Assembly: GCF_044227025.1 (NCBI RefSeq) | Contig: NZ_JBGAFX010000003.1 | Coordinates: 434,001-498,000, forward strand | Reading direction: 5' to 3' | Length of the DNA: 64,000 bases | Origin: Dokdonella_A sp044227025 | GTDB lineage: Bacteria; Pseudomonadota; Gammaproteobacteria; Xanthomonadales; Rhodanobacteraceae | Shown here: piece after piece, positions 27,499 through 35,772 of the stretch | Layout of the letters: each line of letters starts with the position of its first letter | Numbering within the stretch: position 1 is the stretch's first letter | Program-made: the position numbers and the translations under genes | The notes under the pieces: model-generated | The model's input: only the letters and a program-made list of their open reading frames with translations | What the model was told of the DNA's origin: nothing | Database searches by the model: none

Positions 27499-28881
27499 TC
27501 AGCCACCCTTGCCGGCGCGGGTGCCTGCTGCCGGCGCAGTCGCGCCGCCGGATCCGATCGTGACGTCCTTGCGCGCAAGCGAATGGTTTTCGCGGTCGAC
27601 GCCTGTGATGCGGTAGCGCCCCGGACGCAGGTACAGGTTGCCGTGCACCTCGATCTGGCCCTGGATCACCTTGTCGTTGACGCGATTGATGGCGTTGATC
27701 GGGTCGAGCACGAGGCGGTCCGCAGGGATCGCGTCATCGCCCTCGTCCGCATAGCGTGCCTCGACGAGGCAAGGGAACTGCTTCTGGCAGAAATCGCCGG
27801 CTACGAAATACGCCTGGCGCAGTCCGCCCAGATCCGCCCACGCGGGGCGTTCCTCGCCTTGCGGCGCGGGCGGAAACACCACGCTGACGTCATACGCCTT
27901 CGGCTTGAGCGTCCATGGCTCTCCCTTTGCGTTCTCGAACACGATCGGTGCAGTCGGATGCAGCTGTGCGATCGCAGCGAGATAGAACGGGTGGCTCTCC
28001 GTGCCTGGCGGGTGCTCCATCATCATGGTCTGCTCGACGGTGAGCGGATCGATGCCGCTGAGACGCGTGAAGTGCTGCGCCATGCTGCGACCGCCGAGGT
28101 ACTTGCCGTTTTCCTGGATGTGCGCGTAGCCGGCATTGACGACGACGCGGGCGGTCGGATCGTTCTTGAACACGCGCTCGTACAGGTTCTTCGCCTGGTC
28201 GTACTCGCGGATGTCGCCGTTGCCTTCGCGCTCGCTTTCGTAGGCGACCACCTTGAAGCCGAGCTTGAGTGCGGTGCGCACCATTTCGGCGCAAATCGGC
28301 TCCATCGTGTAGAAACCGGTCTTCGCAGTCGGATAACCGCGCTTGGCCAGGTCGGTGTCGGTGGAGTAGAGCGTCTCCGCCGCGAAATGGGTGTAGCCAT
28401 CGGCGCGCAGTTTCGACAGCAGCTCGACCGTCAGCGTGCGCGTCAGCGGGACGTTGTGCGCTTCGTTGAGGAAGATCGCCTTGCGTCCCTTCGCCAACGT
28501 GGCAATCGCCTCCAGCGCGGGCTTGGCGACCTGGCCGCCGGACAGTGGCGACGCCGCGTCGTCTTGCGAGGGCAGTTGGCGGATCGAATACGAGTCGTGC
28601 GCCCCGGCATAGTCGCCGACGAAGCTCTGGTACCAGCTGAGGTATTGGCCGAACACGATGCGGAACGCGCGATCCTTGTCGGCGCGGTAGGCGTCGCGCA
28701 TCGCGGCGTATTGGGCCAGCAAGCCGTCACGCTTGAGCGCATCCGCATAGACTTTCTCGGACTTTTCGAACGCGACCTTCTGCGCCTGTTGCCACTGGTA
28801 CGGCGACAGCGGTTCGTCCGCCGCGGTGGTGTCGGCGCAGGCGAGCAGCAGGGCGAGGGACAGGCTGGCGATGGGGCGCAT
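27499..28881 (-). CDS. Unknown lipoprotein with possible ChaN/TIKI/EreA-like core
   Basis: A 460-residue protein with a short signal and lipobox LLAC (Cys15), so probably a membrane-anchored periplasmic lipoprotein. After a helical region rich in Lys, Glu and Tyr, the segment AIFLNEAHNVPLTRTLTVELLSKLRADGYTHFAAETL resembles the GE-x-H and FAAE motifs of the haem-binding ChaN/TIKI/erythromycin-esterase group. VVVNAGYAHIQENG gives another His in a matching place. A C-terminal beta-rich region (IEVHGNLYLRPGRYRITGVD) follows. It is tightly coupled to the RidA deaminase gene. I cannot assign a substrate, and membership of that superfamily is tentative. Confidence 0.65.
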   Translation of the reverse strand: MRPIASLSLALLLACADTTAADEPLSPYQWQQAQKVAFEKSEKVYADALKRDGLLAQYAAMRDAYRADKDRAFRIVFGQYLSWYQSFVGDYAGAHDSYSIRQLPSQDDAASPLSGGQVAKPALEAIATLAKGRKAIFLNEAHNVPLTRTLTVELLSKLRADGYTHFAAETLYSTDTDLAKRGYPTAKTGFYTMEPICAEMVRTALKLGFKVVAYESEREGNGDIREYDQAKNLYERVFKNDPTARVVVNAGYAHIQENGKYLGGRSMAQHFTRLSGIDPLTVEQTMMMEHPPGTESHPFYLAAIAQLHPTAPIVFENAKGEPWTLKPKAYDVSVVFPPAPQGEERPAWADLGGLRQAYFVAGDFCQKQFPCLVEARYADEGDDAIPADRLVLDPINAINRVNDKVIQGQIEVHGNLYLRPGRYRITGVDRENHSLARKDVTIGSGGATAPAAGTRAGKGG

Positions 28882-28932
28882 GATCGTGGTTCCCGTTCGT
28901 GGCTGGCATGCATGGCGGCGTACGATCGCCAG

Positions 28933-29592
28933 TCATTCTCGTGTTGAAGCGCAGACCAGCGCATGGGCATTCGCGACGGCCTTCACGGTATCCGTGTCGG
29001 CCTGCACGTGCAGGCCGAGGTCGCGCACGCGTCCGTTGCGCAGGCTGTAGATCCAGCCGTGCACGCTGAGTTGCTGGCCACGGTCCCAGGCATCGCGCAC
29101 GACCGTGGTCTGACAGACGTTGACGACCTGCTCGATCACGTTGAGCTCGCACAGTCTGTCATGGCGTTCCTGCGGTCCGGCGAGGCCGCGCAACGCTTCG
29201 GCGTGCTTGTGCTTCACGTCGTCGACGTGGCGCAGCCAGTTGTCGACCAGACCGAGTCGGCGTTCCTCGAGCACGGACAGCACGCCGCCGCAGCCGTAAT
29301 GCCCGACCACGATGACGTGCTCGACCTTCAGCACGTCCACCGCAAACTGGATCGTGCTGAGGCAGTTGAGGTCGGTGTGCACGACGACGTTGGCGACGTT
29401 GCGGTGCACGAACACCTCGCCTGGCGCCATGTCGATGATCTGGTTCGCCGGCACGCGCGAATCGGAGCAGCCGATCCATAGGTACTTCGGCGCCTGCTGC
29501 TCGGAGAGCCGCTTGAAGAAGGTCGGATCCTCGGCGCTGAGCGCCTCGGACCAGGCGCGGTTGCGTTCCAGCAGGTCGTGCAGGTCGTGCAT
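28933..29592 (-). CDS. can: Beta-class carbonic anhydrase
   Basis: A 219-residue cytoplasmic zinc enzyme that interconverts CO2 and bicarbonate. Zinc ligands and the dyad sit at the positions of E. coli Can: CSDSR (Cys42, Asp44, Arg46) and HYGCGG (His98, Cys101). The full length matches Can (220). It is encoded 9 bases after the aminomuconate-semialdehyde dehydrogenase gene and probably shares its mRNA. ACMSD and later steps of the pathway release CO2, so co-expression may be useful, though the enzyme is also a general housekeeping one. Confidence 0.93.
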   Translation of the reverse strand: MHDLHDLLERNRAWSEALSAEDPTFFKRLSEQQAPKYLWIGCSDSRVPANQIIDMAPGEVFVHRNVANVVVHTDLNCLSTIQFAVDVLKVEHVIVVGHYGCGGVLSVLEERRLGLVDNWLRHVDDVKHKHAEALRGLAGPQERHDRLCELNVIEQVVNVCQTTVVRDAWDRGQQLSVHGWIYSLRNGRVRDLGLHVQADTDTVKAVANAHALVCASTRE

Positions 29593-29601
29593 GGTGTTCC
29601 C

Positions 29602-31059
29602 TCAGTCCAGTCGTACGCAGATGTTCTTCGCCTCTGTGAAGAAGCGCAATGCGTCGACGCCACCTTCGCGGCCGATGCCGGAGTTCTTCACCCCGCCGAA
29701 AGGCGTGCGCAGGTCGCGCAGCAGCCAGCAGTTGATCCAGACGATGCCGAACTCGAGTCGTGCCGCGCAGCGGTGCGCGCGCGCGAGGTCGGCGGTCCAC
29801 AGCGACGCGGCGAGGCCGTAGCCGGTGCCATTCGCGATCGCGAGCGCCTCCTCTTCCTCGTCGAACGGGATCAGCGTGACGACCGGACCGAAGATCTCCT
29901 CCTGGTTCGTCGCGCTGTCGTTGGAGAGGCCCTCGATCACGGTCGGTGCGACGAACCAGCCGCCAGCGCAGCGCCCGTCGATGCGCACCGCATCTCCACC
30001 ACACAGGATGCGGCCGCCTTCACTGCGCGCGCGTTCGATGCAGCCGGTCACCTTGTCGAAATGCGCCCGCGAAACCAGTGCGCCGAGGTCGCTCGCGGGA
30101 TCCTGCGGATCGCCGACGCGCAGTGCACGCACGCGTTCGAGGTAACGCGCCTTGAACGCGTCGAAGATGGAACGCTGCACCAGCAGGCGCGAACCGCACA
30201 GGCAGATCTCGCCCTGGTTGGCGAAGCCGGAACGCACGATCGTTTCGAGGTTCGCATCGGAGAGGTCGGCGTCGGCGAACACGATCGCCGGATTCTTGCC
30301 ACCCATCTCGAGCGAAACCTTCTTGAACTTAGCTGCCGTCGCGAGCGCGATCGCGGCCCCCGTGCGCGTGCTGCCGGTGAACGAGACCGCCTTGATCGCC
30401 GGGTGTTCCACCAGCGGCTGGCCGACGCCGGGACCCGTGCCGAGCACGATGTTCAGGACACCCGGCGGAAAGCCCGCCTCGAGCGCGAGCTCGCCCAGGC
30501 GCGCGGCGGTGCACGGCGTGACTTCGGAAGGCTTGGCGACGACCGCATTGCCGGTCGCGAGCGCGGGCGCGATCTTCCAGGTGAACAGGTACAGCGGCAG
30601 GTTCCACGGCGAGATGCAGGCGACCGCGCCGAGCGGTTGGCGCAGGGTGTAGTTCAGCGCGCGCGCATCGGTCGCATGCGCCTCGCTCGACCATTGGCCG
30701 ATCGCCGCAGCGAAGAACCGCAGGTTCGCCACCGCGCGCGGGATATCCAGGCTGCGCGCGAGCTTGACCGGCTTGCCGCTGTCCTGCGATTCAAGCTGCG
30801 CCAGGTCCTCGAGGTCGCGCTCGACCAGGGTCGCGAGGCGATCGAGCAGGCGCGCGCGCTGTTCGACCGGCGTTGACGCCCAACCGGGCGCGGCGCGCGT
30901 GGCGGCGGCGACCGCCGCGTCGACATCGCGCGCATCGGAATCCGGACAACGCGCGAACAGCTTGCCGGTCGCCGGCTCGTGGACATCGAGCCAGCGCTCG
31001 CCCTTTGGCGCCAGCAGCACGCCGTCGATCAGGTTGGAGAGGGCAGGGAGCGGACTCAT
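29602..31059 (-). CDS. Aldehyde dehydrogenase, probable 2-aminomuconate-6-semialdehyde dehydrogenase
   Basis: A 485-residue NAD-dependent aldehyde dehydrogenase. CISPWNLPLYLFTWKIAPALATGN, VSFTGSTRTG, SLEMGGKNPAIVFADADL with the general-base Glu, and NQGEICLCGSRLLV with the nucleophile Cys are intact. FGGVKNSGIGREGG closes the domain. The IC-L-C-G form and the loop ALNYTLRQPLGAV fit the ALDH8/AmnC-NbaE group that oxidises 2-aminomuconate semialdehyde to 2-aminomuconate. Genomic neighbours for the steps before and after support this. The ATG at 31059 gives the expected length; the reading frame extends 82 codons further without family sequence. Confidence 0.88.
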   Translation of the reverse strand: MSPLPALSNLIDGVLLAPKGERWLDVHEPATGKLFARCPDSDARDVDAAVAAATRAAPGWASTPVEQRARLLDRLATLVERDLEDLAQLESQDSGKPVKLARSLDIPRAVANLRFFAAAIGQWSSEAHATDARALNYTLRQPLGAVACISPWNLPLYLFTWKIAPALATGNAVVAKPSEVTPCTAARLGELALEAGFPPGVLNIVLGTGPGVGQPLVEHPAIKAVSFTGSTRTGAAIALATAAKFKKVSLEMGGKNPAIVFADADLSDANLETIVRSGFANQGEICLCGSRLLVQRSIFDAFKARYLERVRALRVGDPQDPASDLGALVSRAHFDKVTGCIERARSEGGRILCGGDAVRIDGRCAGGWFVAPTVIEGLSNDSATNQEEIFGPVVTLIPFDEEEEALAIANGTGYGLAASLWTADLARAHRCAARLEFGIVWINCWLLRDLRTPFGGVKNSGIGREGGVDALRFFTEAKNICVRLD

Positions 31060-31133
31060 TGGCGCCAGCTTAGCCGCTTGTGCCGGAAAAGGGAGGGCGG
31101 ATCCTGCGCAGCCGTGGTGCTGCGTCCGCTCGC

Positions 31134-31877
31134 TCAGGCGGGCAGTGTGGCGTCGCGCAGCGGCTGCAGCGCCGGGTCGAGGGCAACGCGCTCGTCGAAC
31201 ACGAAGCAGCCGCCGTCGTAGCCGTTGCCGCCGACGTGTTCGAAGTAGCCGAGGATCCCGCCGTCGAGTTGCCACACGCGCGCGAAGCCGTTCGCCTGCA
31301 TCCACAGGGCGGCCTTCTCGCAGCGGATGCCGCCGGTGCAGAAGCTGACGACCGTGGCATCGGCAAGCGCCGCGCGTTGCGATTCCATGGCGGCAGGAAG
31401 GTCGGTGAACTTGTCGATCGGCAGTGTCAGTGCGCCCGCAAATGTGCCGTGCACCACTTCGGTGCGGTTGCGCGTGTCCAGCAGCACGACGCGGCGCCCG
31501 TCGTCGTCGCGGCCGCGCTCGATCCAGCGCGCAAGCGTGGCGGGCGCCAGCGCCGGTGCGCGCTCGCCCGCCGGATTGCTTTCGCGCCGGAATGCGATGA
31601 TCTCGCGCTTCGCCTTCACCTTCAGGCGCGCGAACGGCACGACCTCGCTCCAGCTGCGCTTGATCCCGATGCCGGCGAAACGCGCATCCGCGCGCAATGC
31701 GGCGAGGAAGGTTTCGACCTTGGCCTGCACGCCGGCGAGAAAAAGATTGATGCCTTCCGGCGCGACCAGCACGGTCCCGCGCAGGTCATTCCGTTCGGCT
31801 TCGGCTCGCAGGCGATCGACGATCGCCTGCGCATCGTCGATCGCGACGAAACGGTAGGCGGCGATGTTGAGGATCAT
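31134..31877 (-). CDS. trhO: tRNA uridine(34) hydroxylase TrhO (rhodanese domain)
   Basis: A 247-residue protein of the YceA/TrhO family, which makes 5-hydroxyuridine at tRNA position 34. An acylphosphatase-like N-terminal domain has RGTVLVAPEGINLFLAG, and the rhodanese domain has VLLDTRNRTEVVHGTF and the active-site loop VSFCTGGIRCEKAALWM (Cys180). The Cys-rich C-terminal zinc region found in longer homologues such as E. coli YceA (about 350 residues) is absent; shorter versions are normal in xanthomonads. It lies 74 bases upstream of the ALDH gene. Confidence 0.9.
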   Translation of the reverse strand: MILNIAAYRFVAIDDAQAIVDRLRAEAERNDLRGTVLVAPEGINLFLAGVQAKVETFLAALRADARFAGIGIKRSWSEVVPFARLKVKAKREIIAFRRESNPAGERAPALAPATLARWIERGRDDDGRRVVLLDTRNRTEVVHGTFAGALTLPIDKFTDLPAAMESQRAALADATVVSFCTGGIRCEKAALWMQANGFARVWQLDGGILGYFEHVGGNGYDGGCFVFDERVALDPALQPLRDATLPA

Positions 31878-31905
31878 CGACGTATTGTAGCGGACGCGGG
31901 TTCGA

Positions 31906-32361
31906 TCATTGCCCCGCAGGGCGCGGGCCCAGCGCCATTCGCACGGCAAATGCGACCGTTGGCAGGTAGATCAGGGCGGTCATCGTCAGCATCACCCGGA
32001 ACAGCGTGCCGCGACTGTCGTTCGGGCCGGGCGGCAAGGGTGGCCAGTGCGCCAGTCCCCATTGCCAGCCCGCAAACCCGAGCAGCGCGATCGCCAGTGC
32101 ACAGAACAGGTAGCCAGGCGCGGGCGTTTCGCGATCGGGCAGCCAGCGCGCGGACAATGCGACCAGTTCGGCAAGGATGGCGGCGGCAAGCAGCGGACCC
32201 CACCCCATGCCCAGCACGAGCAGGGCCAGCATCCAGGTGATCACGCCGGGCACGCGGAACAAAGCGGCGGCCTGGCTGTGCGAGGCGTACAGAAAATCCG
32301 CGCCCCACGCGATCGCGCCCGCCTGCGCAATCGCCGCCAGCACTACGACGAGGTGTTTCAC
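31906..32361 (-). CDS. Small inner membrane protein of unknown function
   Basis: A 151-residue protein with four predicted TM segments (LVVVLAAIAQAGAIAWGADFLY, ITWMLALLVLGMGWGPLLAAAILAELVAL, YLFCALAIALLGFAGWQWGL and VMLTMTALIYLPTVAFAVRMAL). Start and stop of this gene and the SDR gene overlap by four bases (ATGA), so they are co-translated. No family recognised. Confidence 0.65.
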   Translation of the reverse strand: MKHLVVVLAAIAQAGAIAWGADFLYASHSQAAALFRVPGVITWMLALLVLGMGWGPLLAAAILAELVALSARWLPDRETPAPGYLFCALAIALLGFAGWQWGLAHWPPLPPGPNDSRGTLFRVMLTMTALIYLPTVAFAVRMALGPRPAGQ

Positions 32362-33149
32362 AGCGACTGCATCCGCCCGCCGTCGACGGGCACGTTGATG
32401 CCGTTGATGTAGCCGGCCGCCGGCGAAGCGAGGAAGGCGATCGCCGCGGCGATCTCCGCCGGCTTGGCGAAGCGTCCGACCGGCACGCTGGCGAGCATCG
32501 CCTGCTCGATCTCGGCGCTGCTCTTGCCGGTCGCCTTCCTGCGGTCGGCGAGAATCTGTTCGAGCCGTTGCGTCTGCGTGTAGCCCGGCAGCACGTTGTT
32601 GACCGTGATGCCGAACGCGCCGAGTTCGCCGGCGAGCGTCTTGGCCCAGCTCGCGGTGGCGCCGCGGATCGTGTTCGACACGCCGAGGTTCCGGATCGGC
32701 TCCTTCACCGAGGTCGAGATCACGTTGACGATGCGGCCGTAGCCGGACGCCTTCATCCCCGGCAGCACCGCCTGCAGCAGCGTCTGCGCACCGATCAGGT
32801 GCTGGTTGAATGCGACGAGGAATTCATCGGTGGTCGCGGCATGCGCCGGCCCGCCGGGAGGACCGCCGGTGTTGTTGACGAGGATCTGCAGCGGATGCGC
32901 ATTCGCTGCGGCCTCGACCTTCGCGTGCAACGTGGCGTGGTCGCTCATGTCGGCCGCGATCGTCGCGTGCGCCTGCGCGGCATGCACCTTCGGCAAGATC
33001 GCGAGCGCGGCGTCGAGCGCCTCGCGCGAACGCGCGAGCAGGGTGACATCGGCGCCGAGCTGGGCCAGTTCGATCGCGGCCGCACGGCCGATGCCCTGCG
33101 AACCGCCGCAGACGAGCGCGTGTTTGCCGGTGAGGTCGAGGTTCATCAT
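32358..33149 (-). CDS. SDR-family protein with altered catalytic tetrad
   Basis: A 263-residue short-chain dehydrogenase/reductase-like protein. The nucleotide-binding turn is CGGSQGIGRAAA, and NNTGGPPGG replaces the usual NNAG. The catalytic Ser is present (VNVISTSVKEPIRNLG), but the usual YxxxK is replaced by SNTIRGATASWAKT. This matches the BKR-like SDR subgroup, which lacks the standard Tyr and Lys and has no proven activity. It ends with the SDR C-terminal VPVGRFAKPAEIAAAIAFLASPAAGYINGINVPVDGG. A function in the neighbouring kynurenine degradation is possible but not shown. Confidence 0.82.
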   Translation of the reverse strand: MMNLDLTGKHALVCGGSQGIGRAAAIELAQLGADVTLLARSREALDAALAILPKVHAAQAHATIAADMSDHATLHAKVEAAANAHPLQILVNNTGGPPGGPAHAATTDEFLVAFNQHLIGAQTLLQAVLPGMKASGYGRIVNVISTSVKEPIRNLGVSNTIRGATASWAKTLAGELGAFGITVNNVLPGYTQTQRLEQILADRRKATGKSSAEIEQAMLASVPVGRFAKPAEIAAAIAFLASPAAGYINGINVPVDGGRMQSL

Positions 33150-33220
33150 TCAGCCACGTCGGTCATGGAGACAGTATTGCAGGAGCCACACCCGCCGGGC
33201 GATCCCCGAAGCGGCAGCGA

Positions 33221-33526
33221 TCAGTGCTCCGGCGCGAGCCTCTGGATCATGCGGGCGAGCAGTTCCTCGTCGCTGTCGCCGCGCGGCGGCTCGATCGAGT
33301 CGAGATCGAAACCCATCATCGCGGCATCGTCTTCGTCGAGGCCGTCGAACTCGCGGAACTCGGCGTCGAGCAGGGCCATGCGCGCAGCGGCTTCGTCGTC
33401 GTAGCGCAGCACGCGCCCGTCGTTGTCGAACACTTCGGCGACGCCGGAGTCGAGCACGTCGAGGCGTGCCCAGACGAGGGTGTCGCCGAGTCCGGCGACC
33501 CACCAGCTCGAGGTCTCTGCGCTCAT
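33221..33526 (-). CDS. Small acidic protein of unknown function
   Basis: A 101-residue acidic protein beginning SSWWVAGLGDTLVWARLDVLDSGVAEVFDNDGRVLRYDDE, followed by an Asp/Glu-rich middle. No signal peptide, TM segment or metal motif. It overlaps the upstream membrane protein gene by four bases (ATGA) and so belongs to the asnS transcription unit. Confidence 0.65.
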   Translation of the reverse strand: MSAETSSWWVAGLGDTLVWARLDVLDSGVAEVFDNDGRVLRYDDEAAARMALLDAEFREFDGLDEDDAAMMGFDLDSIEPPRGDSDEELLARMIQRLAPEH

Positions 33527-33846
33527 GCGCCGGCTCCTTGCAGTGAAAGCAGTTTGGCGACGACCGCGGCGATCGCGCCGAGCACGATCGCCCAGGCACC
33601 GATGCGGCCGGGTGCGCCGAGCGCATTCAGGCTGCGGTCGCGCAATGCACGATAGCGCCCGGCGAGATACCAGCCGAACGCGCGCGGCGCGAACAGGAAT
33701 GCGCCGAGGCGAGCGTGCTCGGCCGGATGGCGATCACGCAGATGCACTGCGACCAGCATCCAGGTGATGATGTAGGTGGTGAGGCCGGCGACGACCAGGC
33801 CGAGCCCCATGATGAAGATGAATTGGTGCCACGCCGACGCGGACAT
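33523..33846 (-). CDS. Small inner membrane protein downstream of asnS
   Basis: A 107-residue protein with one TM segment near the N-terminus (FIFIMGLGLVVAGLTTYIITWMLVAVHL) and another at the C-terminus (IGAWAIVLGAIAAVVAKLLSL) around a basic cytoplasmic loop. Starts 5 bases after asnS and is probably its cotranscribed partner. No family assigned. Confidence 0.65.
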   Translation of the reverse strand: MSASAWHQFIFIMGLGLVVAGLTTYIITWMLVAVHLRDRHPAEHARLGAFLFAPRAFGWYLAGRYRALRDRSLNALGAPGRIGAWAIVLGAIAAVVAKLLSLQGAGA

Positions 33847-33851
33847 GGCAG

Positions 33852-35276
33852 CTAGAACTCCGCCGAACCTGGCGCGCGCGGATACGGGATCGCGTCGCGG
33901 ATGTTGGCGAGGCCGCAGACGTACACGACCAGCCGTTCGAAACCGAGGCCGAAGCCCGCGTGTGGCACCGTGCCGTAGCGGCGGAAATCCCGGTACCAGG
34001 AATACATCTTCGGATCGAGGCCGAACTGGGCGATGCGCTTGTCGAGGATGTCGAGGCGCTCCTCGCGCTGCGAGCCGCCGATGATCTCGCCGATGCCGGG
34101 CGCGAGCACGTCCATCGCCGCGACCGTGCGGCCGTCGTCGTTGAGGCGCATGTAGAACGCCTTGATCTTCTCCGGGTAGTTCTTCACCACGACCGGTCCG
34201 CCGACGTATTCCTCGGTCAGGAACCGCTCGTGCTCGGTCTGCAGATCCGCGCCCCATTCGACTGCGTAGTCGAACTTCCTGCCGGACTTCTTCAGGATCT
34301 CGACCGCATCGGTGTAGTCGATCTGCGCGAACGGCGCGGCGACGATCGACTCGAGGCGCGAGATCGCCGTCTTCTCGACGCGGTCGGCGAAGAACGCCAT
34401 GTCGTCCGGGCGCTCGGCCAGCACCATCCGGAAGATGAACTTGAGGAACTCCTCGGCGACGCGCGCGTCCTCGGCGAGGTCGGCGAACGCGATCTCCGGT
34501 TCGACCATCCAGAACTCGGCGAGGTGGCGCGAGGTGTGCGAGTTCTCGGCGCGGAAGGTCGGGCCGAAGGTGTAGACCTTGCCGAGGGCGAGACAATACG
34601 CCTCGACATTGAGCTGGCCGGACACGGTCAGGAACGCTTCCTTGCCGAAGAAATCCTTCTTGAAGTCGACTGCGCCCTTGTCGGTCTTCGGCAGGTTCAT
34701 GAGGTCGAGCGTCGAGACGCGGAACATCTCGCCGGCGCCCTCGGTGTCCGAGGTCGTGATGATCGGGGTATTGACCCAGAAGTAGCCGTGCTCGTCGAAG
34801 TAGCGGTGGATCGCCTGCGCGATCGTGTGGCGCACGCGGCTGACCGCACCGAACAGGTTGGTGCGCGGACGAAGGTGGGCGACCTCGCGCAGGAATTCCG
34901 GCGAATGCGGCTTCGGCTGGATCGGATAGGTTTCCGGGTCGTCGACCCAGCCGAGCACCTCGATGCGCTCCGCCTGCAACTCGAACGACTGGCCCTTGCC
35001 CTGCGAGGCCACCAGCACGCCCTCGGTGACGAACGAGCAGCCGGCCGTGAGGTGCAGCACTTCGCTGTCATAGTTCTCCAGCGCGTTCGGCGCGACGACC
35101 TGGATGGTGTCGAAGCACGAGCCGTCGCTGAGGTTGACGAACGACAGGCCGGCCTTCGAGTCGCGCCGGGTGCGCACCCAGCCGCGCATCTGCACGCGGC
35201 TGCCCGGCGCGATCGCGCCCGACAGGGCGTGCTTCACGTCCACTACCTTCATCACGTCGCCGTCGACGTCCGACAT
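33852..35276 (-). CDS. asnS: Asparaginyl-tRNA synthetase
   Basis: A 474-residue class IIb aminoacyl-tRNA synthetase. The OB-fold anticodon domain (VQMRGWVRTRRDSKAGLSFVNLSDGSCF) leads into the catalytic core with motif 2 (FRAENSHTSRHLAEFWMVEPE) and motif 3 (GFGLGFERLVVYVCGLANIRDAIPYPR). Asn-specific features are present and length matches E. coli (466). The ATG at 35276 is used, with GAGGG upstream; a second in-frame ATG at 35252 (MKVVDV) has no evident ribosome-binding site. Divergent from the Fe-S carrier gene across 160 bases. Confidence 0.95.
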   Translation of the reverse strand: MSDVDGDVMKVVDVKHALSGAIAPGSRVQMRGWVRTRRDSKAGLSFVNLSDGSCFDTIQVVAPNALENYDSEVLHLTAGCSFVTEGVLVASQGKGQSFELQAERIEVLGWVDDPETYPIQPKPHSPEFLREVAHLRPRTNLFGAVSRVRHTIAQAIHRYFDEHGYFWVNTPIITTSDTEGAGEMFRVSTLDLMNLPKTDKGAVDFKKDFFGKEAFLTVSGQLNVEAYCLALGKVYTFGPTFRAENSHTSRHLAEFWMVEPEIAFADLAEDARVAEEFLKFIFRMVLAERPDDMAFFADRVEKTAISRLESIVAAPFAQIDYTDAVEILKKSGRKFDYAVEWGADLQTEHERFLTEEYVGGPVVVKNYPEKIKAFYMRLNDDGRTVAAMDVLAPGIGEIIGGSQREERLDILDKRIAQFGLDPKMYSWYRDFRRYGTVPHAGFGLGFERLVVYVCGLANIRDAIPYPRAPGSAEF

Positions 35277-35380
35277 ACCTTGAAACCCTCGCGAGAGCAC
35301 CCATCATCGGAGGGCGCGGAAAGATCGCCGATCATAGCGGAATCCTCGTACACGCATCGGCGCCACGGCCCGTGTGGCGC

Positions 35381-35386
35381 TACAAT
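35381..35386 (+). promoter_or_regulatory. -10 promoter element for the Fe-S carrier gene
   Basis: TACAAT in GCTACAATGGCGCGG, 50 bases before the start codon. This is the typical -10 context in such genomes; no clear -35 is visible. Confidence 0.5.
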
Positions 35387-35436
35387 GGCGCGGCTTGTCG
35401 AATCTCCAATCCAAATCGCGAATCCCCCGCCCAGTC

Positions 35437-35772
35437 ATGTCCATCCAGCTCACCGATGCCGCGCGCCAGCGCATGCACGACTTCCTCGCGAAGCAGCCGG
35501 ATGCTTACGGCGTGCGCTTCGGCATCAGGCGCACCGGCTGCTCCGGCTTCGGCTACACGGTCGATCTCGCCGCCGCGGTCGCCGAAAACGACACGGTGTT
35601 CGAGCAGGATGGCCTGCGCCTGGTGGTGGACCGCAAGGCGCTGCCGTTCGTCGACGGCACCGAGATCGATTTCCAGCGCCAGGGCCTGAACGCGAGCTTC
35701 GTGTTCCGCAATCCGAACGCGACCGGTGAATGCGGCTGCGGCGAGAGTTTCACGGTCGAGACGCAGGCTTGA
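35437..35772 (+). CDS. A-type iron-sulfur carrier (SufA/IscA-like)
   Basis: A 111-residue HesB/IscA-type protein that carries and transfers Fe-S clusters. The three ligand Cys are present: TGCSGFGY (Cys35) and CGCG (Cys99, Cys101). The insert-free length suits IscA/SufA. No isc or suf operon is adjacent, so it is a stand-alone carrier. The in-frame upstream ATG at 35374 lies in the promoter; 35437 begins the conserved IQLTDAARQRMHDFL. Confidence 0.9.
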   Translation: MSIQLTDAARQRMHDFLAKQPDAYGVRFGIRRTGCSGFGYTVDLAAAVAENDTVFEQDGLRLVVDRKALPFVDGTEIDFQRQGLNASFVFRNPNATGECGCGESFTVETQA

